NCBI GenBank assembly: GCA_963675955.2
Contig: CAXXVR010000002.1
Coordinates: 434,001 to 498,000, forward strand
Direction of reading: 5' to 3'
DNA length: 64,000 nt
Source: Desulfocicer sp963675955
Lineage (GTDB): Bacteria; Desulfobacterota; Desulfobacteria; Desulfobacterales; Desulfobacteraceae
A program made the position numbers and the translations under genes. Shown here piece after piece: positions 54,225-61,542 of this stretch. Every line of letters starts with the position of its first letter. Within the stretch, counting starts at the first letter, position 1. Below the pieces are notes generated by a model. It was not told the origin of the DNA. It did not search any database and saw nothing but the letters and a program-made list of their open reading frames with translations.

Positions 54225-55520
54225 ATGCGATATCCCCAATATATTGAAGACGATTATATTTTCCCCGATTTTTATCGTGTACAGATAAACCATCCCCCCC
54301 AGGGCCTGAAAGAGCCCTCAATGATTTTAAATGATAGATTGAGATTGTTTCTTCCCCGGTCGGGGATAAAATCCGGTGACAGCGTTGCCATTGGTGTGGG
54401 AAGCCGGGGAATTGCCAATATCTCTTTGTTCATTACAACGCTTTGCCGGAGCATCCGGGAAATGGGGGCAGACCCATTTATTATCCCCGCCATGGGCAGC
54501 CACGGTGGTGCCACAGCAGACGGTCAGGTAAAGGTTCTTGAAAAGCTTGGCATTACAGAGGCGATGTGTGATGCACCCATTATCTCTTCCATGGCGGTTG
54601 AGCAGGTGGGAGCGGCCCTGGACGGGGTGCCCGTCTATTTTTCCAGGGATGCCCTTGCCATGGATCATGCCATCTGCATCAATCGCATAAAGCCCCATAC
54701 AAAATTCAAAGGGCCGGTGGAAAGCGGCCTTTACAAGATGCTGTGCATTGGCATGGGAAAGCATAAAGGAGCATTGGCTTATCACAACATGGCCTTGAAA
54801 CATGGGTTTTTTCCCCTGCTTAAGGCCATGGGAGATGAGGTTATCCAAAAGACCAATTTCAGATTCGGGATTGCCGTTGTGGAGGATTTTTTTGATAACA
54901 CCATGGACATTGAACCCATCATGGCAGAGGATATTTTTTTAAGGGAGACTGAGCTTCTTACCAGGGCTCGGGAACAGTTTCCCCATCTTCCTTTTAAATC
55001 GCTGGATGTCCTGGTCATTCAACAGATCGGTAAAGAGATCAGCGGTTCGGGGATGGACCCCAATGTCACTGGTAGGACATTTGATTTGATGGAGGACGAT
55101 TTTTCAAAAAGTATGAGGGCAGGCCGCGTTGCCATTCTTAACCTTTCTGAAAATACACAAGGCAATGGTATCGGGCTTGGCAATGCTGATATCATCACCG
55201 AAAAGGTGTTTAAAGAACTCAATTATGAAACCACTCTCATGAATGCCATGACCAGCATGTCTTTACGAAAGGCATTTATTCCCATCCGCCTGCCCAATGA
55301 TAAAAAGGCCATCCAGGCCGCTTTTACCACGCTTGGACCCCTGGAAGCTTCAAGGGTGAGAGCCGTTATTATTAAGGATACTCTTCATGTCCAGAACCTT
55401 TGGGCAAGTCAGGCCCTTTTGGCCGAGATTGAAGGCATGGATCATGCCGATATTCTGGAAAAGGTAGCCCTGAATTTTGATGAAAATGGAGACCTTGATC
55501 TCCCCTGTGAGCCTGTTTGA
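54225..55520 (+). CDS. LarA-like (DUF2088, lactate-racemase-fold) protein
   Basis: The protein has about 431 residues. The N-terminal domain carries VAIGVGSRGIANISLFITTL and IIPAMGSHGGATADGQVKVL, the phosphate/cofactor loops of the LarA fold. ICINRIKPHTKFKGPVESGL, MLCIGMGKHKGALAYHNM and NVTGRTFDLMEDDF follow. True lactate racemases carry a nickel-pincer nucleotide on a lysine; the H and K residues of HTKFKG and GKHKGA fit that type of site, but members of this branch are uncharacterised. It could isomerise lactate or another 2-hydroxyacid for the oxidase nearby. ATG 54225 has CCAGGAG upstream; an in-frame ATG at 54060 would add 55 non-conserved residues. Confidence 0.75.
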   Translation: MRYPQYIEDDYIFPDFYRVQINHPPQGLKEPSMILNDRLRLFLPRSGIKSGDSVAIGVGSRGIANISLFITTLCRSIREMGADPFIIPAMGSHGGATADGQVKVLEKLGITEAMCDAPIISSMAVEQVGAALDGVPVYFSRDALAMDHAICINRIKPHTKFKGPVESGLYKMLCIGMGKHKGALAYHNMALKHGFFPLLKAMGDEVIQKTNFRFGIAVVEDFFDNTMDIEPIMAEDIFLRETELLTRAREQFPHLPFKSLDVLVIQQIGKEISGSGMDPNVTGRTFDLMEDDFSKSMRAGRVAILNLSENTQGNGIGLGNADIITEKVFKELNYETTLMNAMTSMSLRKAFIPIRLPNDKKAIQAAFTTLGPLEASRVRAVIIKDTLHVQNLWASQALLAEIEGMDHADILEKVALNFDENGDLDLPCEPV

Positions 55521-55788
55521 AAATTATTTTTAAGGGTGGAATTGATTTATCTGGGCAGATTTATGCCTGTGTCATCGGCGATCCACCTTGATACGTGATT
55601 CGTATTCCGGATAGCATGGAAGGATTCCTCAGTGGGAATCCTGTCCCGGCAGCATTGCCCTTGTATCATATTTGCAATTTTATCAGTGGTGTCATCAGGT
55701 TGCATGTTGTATTTTATTGACATGTTTCACCCCAAAATGCTCAATGGCTTTTAGGACTTGCTTTACTTGGCAGGCCTTGCCCTTTACA

Positions 55789-56565
55789 TCAATTGAGCCA
55801 GTCCACCCTGCCCGTAAGGCCGGGAAATATTTCTCTGGCTGCTGCAACCTTTTTAATATCAATATCGGTGCGGACAACGGTTTCTTCATCTCCACCACCG
55901 GCCATGACAGTTCCCCATGGATCCACTACCATGCTGTGGCCCACAAACTGCACCCCCTGGTTCATGCCCACGGCATTGGAAGATATAAGAAAACACTGGT
56001 TTTCCATGGCCCGGACCCGATTGAACAGCTGCCAGGCTTCCAGCCTCGGATAGGGCCATGCCGAGCAGATCAGAAATATTTGAGCGCCTTTGTCCACCAT
56101 TTTTCGAAACAGTTCGGGAAATCGCAGATCAAAGCAGGTAGCCATGCCGATTTTTCCAAGGGGGGTATCCACCACGGAAACGGCATCGCCAGGGGTTATA
56201 ATCTGATTTTCTTTTGAATTGAATCCAAATAGATGAATTTTGCGATAACTGCCAGCAATCTCTCCTTTGGGAGATATGAGATAGCTGGAGTTGAAAAGCT
56301 GGGTTCCCTCTTTTTCTACAAAACTGCCGGAATGGAGCCAGGAATTGGTTTTTTCTGCCATGGTTCTGAGCATGGTAAGGGTGGGACCGTCTTTTTTTTC
56401 AGCTTCTGTTGCATATTGCTCAAAGCTTAAAAAGCCCAGATTCCACATCTCCGGCAGCATGATCAGGTCGGCATCGGCACAGGTTTGAATCGTGGCTGCC
56501 GCTTTTTCAATGGTTGCCGTTTTGTCACCTTCAATAACCGACATCTGAATTGAGGCAATTTTCAT
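55789..56565 (-). CDS. Nitrilase-superfamily carbon-nitrogen hydrolase (omega-amidase-like)
   Basis: The 258-residue hydrolase shows the catalytic Glu-Lys-Cys triad: Glu in DLIMLPEMWNLGF, Lys in SYRKIHLFGF and Cys in GMATCFDLRFPELFR, with the second Glu conserved. The order and the FDLRFPELFR motif resemble omega-amidase/Nit2-type enzymes that hydrolyse amides of 2-oxo acids. ATG 56565 (MKIASIQMSVIEGDKTATIE) follows GAGGGAG and gives the normal family length. The frame continues upstream without a stop into an aminotransferase remnant, so a longer fused product is possible but less likely. Cytosolic. Confidence 0.87.
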   Translation of the reverse strand: MKIASIQMSVIEGDKTATIEKAAATIQTCADADLIMLPEMWNLGFLSFEQYATEAEKKDGPTLTMLRTMAEKTNSWLHSGSFVEKEGTQLFNSSYLISPKGEIAGSYRKIHLFGFNSKENQIITPGDAVSVVDTPLGKIGMATCFDLRFPELFRKMVDKGAQIFLICSAWPYPRLEAWQLFNRVRAMENQCFLISSNAVGMNQGVQFVGHSMVVDPWGTVMAGGGDEETVVRTDIDIKKVAAAREIFPGLTGRVDWLN

Positions 56566-56574
56566 TTTGTTTTT

Positions 56575-57001
56575 CTCCCTCGTCATGGATAAGTTGGGGC
56601 TGGTCATAACATGGGCCACCCGTGATAATTGATGGGTTAGATGAATGCCCGTTAAAGGAGGCATGGGAATTTCTAGTATCTTCAGGCCCAAGTTCTGGAT
56701 CAGCTGCAGAAAATTAAAATAAAGCGGTGCGCCAATGGCAAGGGTATCGCCGGGTTTGCACAGGGCCATAAATACGGCATCTGCTGCCCCGGTGGTGATG
56801 ATAATATCGTCGGGAACAAGCGTGCATCCTGCCTTTATCATCCGTTTGGCGATCTGGGTGCGAAGCCGGATATTGCCCGGTGGCATGGCGTAGCCCACAC
56901 TTTCTTCCTGGAATTTTCTGCTTTCCGTTGAAAGCATTCTGTTCAGCTTTCCAGCGGGGAGCAGCTTTGGATCAGGGATGGCGGCACCGAACTGAACCCC
57001 T
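56575..57001 (-). pseudogene. Fragment of a MocR-type aminotransferase, in frame with the amidase
   Basis: The minus-strand frame reads VQFGAAIPDPKLLPAGKLNR, YAMPPGNIRLRTQIAKRM, DDIIITTGAADAVFMALC, KPGDTLAIGAPLYFNFLQL and VMTSPNLS: the large-domain start of GntR/MocR or class I aminotransferases. Both the N-terminal DNA-binding domain and the PLP-lysine half are missing, so it cannot be functional alone. It sits between the amidase start and the end of the HD-GYP gene, and continues in frame into the amidase. A deletion probably removed the rest. A dispersed-repeat copy (56597-56619) lies at its end. Confidence 0.65.
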
Positions 57002-57004
57002 GGG

Positions 57005-58120
57005 TCACATCCCCAAGTCCTGTCTGGCCATGCTCACAAAGGCGCTGGGATCTTCATCCTGAAACTTTGCCTTGATTTCCAGAATTTCTTTTTCCACGGC
57101 AAAAAAAGCGTCCACCACGTGGGGGGCAAAGTGATTGCCCCGTCCCTCACGGATGATGGCAAAGGATTTCTCCAGTGAAAACGGTTCTTTATACGGTCGT
57201 CGAGAGGTTAAGGCATCGAATACGTCGGAAATGGCCACGATCTGTCCCACCAGGGGAATTTTTTTACCTGCAAGTCCACGGGGGTAACCACTGCCGTCCC
57301 ATTTTTCATGGTGGGTAAGGGCGATGACCTCGGCCAGACGAAGATGGGGGCTTTCTGCCTTTTCCAGGATGCGGCCACCCATGGTGGTGTGCTGTTTCAT
57401 TATGATCCATTCTTCCGGGGTGAGTTTCCCCGGTTTGAGCAGAATTCGGTCGGGAATACCTATTTTACCCACATCGTGCATGGGGGCGGCGTGGAGGGTA
57501 CGGATGCAGAGATCCTCTTTGAAGCCCAACTGGCGAGCTACGATCGCTGAATAGTTACTCATGCGCTTGATGTGGGCTCCGGTGTCTTCGTCCTTGTATT
57601 CTGCGGCCGTTGAGAGGCGGTACACCGTATCCAGAGAGGCTTTTTCCAACTGGGCAATGGCGATCTCAAGCTCCTTGGTCCGCTGTGCCACCGCAGATTC
57701 CAGCTCCTTTTGATAGTTCTTCATATGATCGTGGTAGGCTTTGACCTTTACCAGGGAACGAACCCGGGCTGTCAACTCAGTTTTGTCCACGGGTTTGGTC
57801 AAAAAGTCATCGGCTCCGGCTTCCAGGGCTTTCACCCTGTCTGTCACCCCTTGCAGGGCAGTGACCATGACAATGGGAATGGATCTGGTTTTTTCCTGGG
57901 CTTTCACCTGCCGGGCCACCTCATATCCGTCCATGCCGGGCATCATCACATCCAGCAGGATCACGTCCGGAGAGATTTCATTCAGCATTTCCAGGGTCTT
58001 TTCACCGTTTTCCGCCATTTGTACCTGACACCCCATGGGGATAAGCAGGGCCGCCATGAGACGCAGGTTGCGGGGTTCATCGTCAACTACCAGTATGGTG
58101 GGTGAATCTGGAGTATTCAT
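57005..58120 (-). CDS. Response regulator with HD-GYP c-di-GMP phosphodiesterase output
   Basis: The 371-residue protein has a receiver domain (1-120; phosphoacceptor in ILLDVMMPGMDGYE, about residue 57, and KPVDKTEL), a linking coiled coil (about 128-165) and an HD-GYP domain. The metal-binding signature is visible: LHAAPMHDVGKIGIPD, then IALTHHEKWDGSGYPRGLAG with the GYP triad. Such enzymes degrade cyclic di-GMP, promoting motility over biofilm. The start shares its A with the stop of the large kinase gene upstream (1-base overlap), so that kinase is the likely phosphate donor. Confidence 0.93.
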   Translation of the reverse strand: MNTPDSPTILVVDDEPRNLRLMAALLIPMGCQVQMAENGEKTLEMLNEISPDVILLDVMMPGMDGYEVARQVKAQEKTRSIPIVMVTALQGVTDRVKALEAGADDFLTKPVDKTELTARVRSLVKVKAYHDHMKNYQKELESAVAQRTKELEIAIAQLEKASLDTVYRLSTAAEYKDEDTGAHIKRMSNYSAIVARQLGFKEDLCIRTLHAAPMHDVGKIGIPDRILLKPGKLTPEEWIIMKQHTTMGGRILEKAESPHLRLAEVIALTHHEKWDGSGYPRGLAGKKIPLVGQIVAISDVFDALTSRRPYKEPFSLEKSFAIIREGRGNHFAPHVVDAFFAVEKEILEIKAKFQDEDPSAFVSMARQDLGM

Positions 58121-61100
58121 TATTTTATATGTTCCTTCTGTGTCTCTGAAAGTTGTTCTTCGGGGTACGGGTTTGCTTCATTCGGGTCCAGAGGAATAGT
58201 AAAGCAGAAGCTGCTACCCTTTCCCAAACCATCGCTTTGCACCCATATATGTCCTTTGTGCATCTCCACAAATCGTCTGACCAGGGGAAGCCCCAGGCCG
58301 GTGCCCGGGCTTTTGTCGGCAATGCCGTTTTCCACCTGGAAAAAACTTTCAAAAATTTTATCCAGATGCTGGGGGGCCAGACCCAGACCCGTGTCCCGGA
58401 TGCAGATTTCAACACCCGGTGGACCCGGCGGGGTGCAGGTTTTTGGGGCCTTCGGTGTTGTGTTGTCCTTTCTCTTTCCCGATACCTCGGACAGGAGACA
58501 GGCATCGGGCACGGTTTTACCGGTGATGGTGATGGTGCCGCCCTCGGGGGTAAATTTTGCGGCGTTGGAAAGCAGATTATTGAATATCTGTTTAAGTTTA
58601 ACAGGATCGGCATGAAGGTAGGTTTTACTGACTTCTTCGGGTAGATCCCGGATCAGTTGGATATTTTTTCCTTTCATCATCGGTTCAGTTATTCTCAGTG
58701 ATTCGTCCATAACCGGATCAAGGGCCGTGGGGACTGCTGAAAAAGTCATTTGTCCAGCCTCCACCTTGGAGAGATCCAGGATATCGTTGATCAGGGTCAG
58801 CAGGTGTTGACCCGATTGGAGGATGTCGTCCACGTACTCCGCCTGTTGCGGGTTTAATGGTCCGAAAAATTCATCCAATAATACCTCAGAAAATCCGATG
58901 ACGGCGTTCAGGGGGGTTCGCAACTCATGACTCATGCTGGCCAGAAAGTTACTTTTGGCGATGTTGGCCTTTTCTGCTTCGATTTTTGCGGTACGCAGCT
59001 GTTCTTCTGCTTTCTTGCGCTGGGTAATATCCTCCACCACGGAGATGAAGTAGCGGGGGGTGCCGTCGGGATTACGCAGCAGGGATACGGTGAGGTTGCA
59101 CCAGATGGGATAACCGTTTTTGCGGATGTAGCGTTTTTCCATGGTGTACCGGGGAATTTTACCGTCAATTACCTGGTGAAGCAGGTCCAGATCCACATTC
59201 AGATCGTCGGGATGGGTGAGTGCCTGAAAGTCCATCTTCAGCAGTTCACCGCGGTCATACCCCAAGATATGGCAGATCCGTTCATTGGCTCGGATGAACG
59301 CTCCTTCAGGGGAGACATGGGCGATACCCACGGCCGCCTGCTCAAAGGTGCTGCGGAAGCGGGCTTCTGATTTTTGCAGGGCCGTGGCCACCTTTTCCCG
59401 GCGATGGATTTCCTTTTTCAACCGGTCATTGGCCTGGGAAAGACCCCGGGTCCGCTGTGTCACCTGTTCTTCAAGCACGTCATTGGCCTGCTGAATTTGC
59501 TGATACAACTGCCTGGTGTTGATTTCTGCGGCAATGTGGGTGGCAAACACCTCCATGAGTTGGAGGTCTGAATGGCTGAACCCTTTGGGATGCTCACAGT
59601 TAGTAATATAAATGGCGCCTAACAGCTTGTCTCTATAAATAATGGGGGTACCAAGGAAAGAACCCATGGGGGGGTGTCCACTGGGAAATCCTTCGAATCG
59701 GGGGTCCTGATTTATATCTTCAATCAGAAGGCTTTTCTTTTCCTGGAGCAGGACCCGGACCAGTCCGGATCGGGGTGGACAGCGGGGAATGGCCCGGTGA
59801 ACCTCCTGGGAGAACCCCACGGAAAAAAATTCGGCAATTTCTCCATCCTCGTCGGCCAGACCGATGGCAGCGTACCGGGCCTTGATGAGACCCTTGGTTG
59901 ATGCCAGGGCCTGGGTGAGCATTTTTTCCAGCTCTAGCCTGCCGGAGAGAAGACTTGTGGACTGGAGAAGACCGTCTTTCATGGTGAGGAGATTCTGATG
60001 GAGTCGGCTGTTTTTTTTGCGTACGATCATTTGCCGGGCCGTGCCCCAGGACACCAGGGCACCAATTCCGGTGAATAGGAGCAGTATTAAAATAAGGCGC
60101 AGGTTCTGGGAGTGCAGGTTGGCCTGGATCTGCTCCATGGGGGTATGGTAGATGACCTTCCAGGCCAACGAGTCAGAGCTGTCTGGAAATGTTATTTTGA
60201 TATTGGGATTGTTTTGTTTCAGGCAGGTGTGGCATTCTCGTACCGGATAAAGGGTGTCAAAGGAAAAGAGACCATTGGGGGTCATCACCTGCCCTTTTTC
60301 CTGGTGGCCAATGGCTTTTTTCCATGCCTGGGGGAAACGGTTTTGAAAGGTGAATTTTGACCGTTCTTTGAACATAAACCCCCATTCTGTTTCCGGCCGA
60401 TCGCTGAGAAGCCAGTAGCCTTCCCGGTTGATCAAGTGGGGATTCATGGAAAGTTGCCTCTTGGGGTAGGAGTGCTGCATCCGTTCAAGGAAATGTTTAC
60501 CTTTGTAATTAAGAATGACCATACCACGGTATTGTCCATCGGTATTGTAAAGGGGTGTGGCGATGCGGAGCATGGGTTTGAAGGGGCGTTCAATGAGGCT
60601 TTCTTCCACGTTCAGGTCCAGGGGAGACATGAAAAAGGAATTTGGGGGCAGTTTTTGGGTCTCTTTCACATAATAACGGTCCGCCTTGTTCTGTAGGTCC
60701 AGCGAAGGGACCTGGAGTACCGTGTCACCTGTGCTCTGGATACGGATTCGTTCCATGCCCCGGTGGTCGATGAATCTGATCTGATCATATGACCTTTTGT
60801 TCCGGGCCATGGACAGGGCCAGGCTGCTGAAGGGAAGTAAATCCGATGAATCACCATTTTCAATAAATCGTTCCAGGTTTTCCTGCTGGGCCAGCATCAT
60901 GAGATCCGAAGAGATGGAACTGAAAATATCGACCATGGCGGTGTAGTGAATTTTCACCTCTTCCTGCTGTATGGTTTCCAACTGACGGAGAAAAGATCGG
61001 CGTTGGGTCAGGTGCTGGGGAACAAAGAGTATCAGGGCCAAAAAAAGGCAGATGCTGAAGTAGATCAGGAAAGATCTGCGGATCTCCTTGAATCTGATAG

Positions 61101-61137
61101 GCTGTTCCATCTGAGATGCAGTAATGTTAAAAGGCAT
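58120..61137 (-). CDS. Membrane sensor histidine kinase with Cache-like, GAF and PAS domains
   Basis: The protein has about 1005 residues. Two transmembrane helices (about 25-42 and 325-345) bracket a periplasmic Cache-like sensor with conserved YYVKETQKL and FMSPLDLN. Then come a GAF domain (about 400-545; PRSGLVRVLLQEKKSLLIED), a short coiled coil, a PAS-PAC domain (about 590-710; VVEDITQRKKAEE), HisKA with the histidine in SMSHELRTPLNAVIGFSEV (about 736) and HATPase (DTGLGLAPQH, SPGTGLGLPLV). There is no receiver. ATG 61137 is preferred (11-base overlap with the receiver gene); ATG 61155 is possible. It likely phosphorylates the HD-GYP regulator, the single receiver, or both. Confidence 0.9.
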   Translation of the reverse strand: MPFNITASQMEQPIRFKEIRRSFLIYFSICLFLALILFVPQHLTQRRSFLRQLETIQQEEVKIHYTAMVDIFSSISSDLMMLAQQENLERFIENGDSSDLLPFSSLALSMARNKRSYDQIRFIDHRGMERIRIQSTGDTVLQVPSLDLQNKADRYYVKETQKLPPNSFFMSPLDLNVEESLIERPFKPMLRIATPLYNTDGQYRGMVILNYKGKHFLERMQHSYPKRQLSMNPHLINREGYWLLSDRPETEWGFMFKERSKFTFQNRFPQAWKKAIGHQEKGQVMTPNGLFSFDTLYPVRECHTCLKQNNPNIKITFPDSSDSLAWKVIYHTPMEQIQANLHSQNLRLILILLLFTGIGALVSWGTARQMIVRKKNSRLHQNLLTMKDGLLQSTSLLSGRLELEKMLTQALASTKGLIKARYAAIGLADEDGEIAEFFSVGFSQEVHRAIPRCPPRSGLVRVLLQEKKSLLIEDINQDPRFEGFPSGHPPMGSFLGTPIIYRDKLLGAIYITNCEHPKGFSHSDLQLMEVFATHIAAEINTRQLYQQIQQANDVLEEQVTQRTRGLSQANDRLKKEIHRREKVATALQKSEARFRSTFEQAAVGIAHVSPEGAFIRANERICHILGYDRGELLKMDFQALTHPDDLNVDLDLLHQVIDGKIPRYTMEKRYIRKNGYPIWCNLTVSLLRNPDGTPRYFISVVEDITQRKKAEEQLRTAKIEAEKANIAKSNFLASMSHELRTPLNAVIGFSEVLLDEFFGPLNPQQAEYVDDILQSGQHLLTLINDILDLSKVEAGQMTFSAVPTALDPVMDESLRITEPMMKGKNIQLIRDLPEEVSKTYLHADPVKLKQIFNNLLSNAAKFTPEGGTITITGKTVPDACLLSEVSGKRKDNTTPKAPKTCTPPGPPGVEICIRDTGLGLAPQHLDKIFESFFQVENGIADKSPGTGLGLPLVRRFVEMHKGHIWVQSDGLGKGSSFCFTIPLDPNEANPYPEEQLSETQKEHIK

Positions 61138-61501
61138 TGAAGTAACGATCCACAAGTTTAATAAAGAGTCGTGTGTTAATGGGTTTGCTCATATAATCGT
61201 CACACCCGGCTTCCTTGATGGTTTTTTCATCACCCTTCATGGCCCATGATGTAAGGGCCACCACCGGGATGGAACAAGTCTCTGGCAATTCTTTAAGCCT
61301 TCGAGTGGCTTGAAGTCCGTCCATCACCGGCATTTGAATATCCATGAGAATCAGCTGGGGTTGATATTTTATGGCAGCTTCAATGCCTTCAAGGCCATTG
61401 ACCGCTTCCACGGTGCGGTATCCCTTGTACTGAAGCAGATCCTTTACCAGTTTGGTATTTTTTTCGTTATCTTCTATGATCAAAATTAAGTTTTTGTTCA
61501 T
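61127..61501 (-). CDS. Single-domain response regulator (CheY/DivK-like receiver)
   Basis: The 124-residue receiver shows the acidic pair in LILIIEDNEKNTKLVKDLLQ, the phosphoacceptor in LILMDIQMPVMDGLQATRRL, threonine in VALTSWAM and lysine in DDYMSKPINTRL. There is no output domain, so it acts by protein contact or as a phosphorelay shuttle. DNEKNTKL resembles DivK-type receivers. It lies between two histidine kinase genes, 41 bases after the LOG-kinase and overlapping the next kinase start, and may link them. Confidence 0.92.
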   Translation of the reverse strand: MNKNLILIIEDNEKNTKLVKDLLQYKGYRTVEAVNGLEGIEAAIKYQPQLILMDIQMPVMDGLQATRRLKELPETCSIPVVALTSWAMKGDEKTIKEAGCDDYMSKPINTRLFIKLVDRYFNAF

Positions 61502-61542
61502 CTATTAATTCTCCTTGATGTATGGAGGAAGACTGTCTTACA

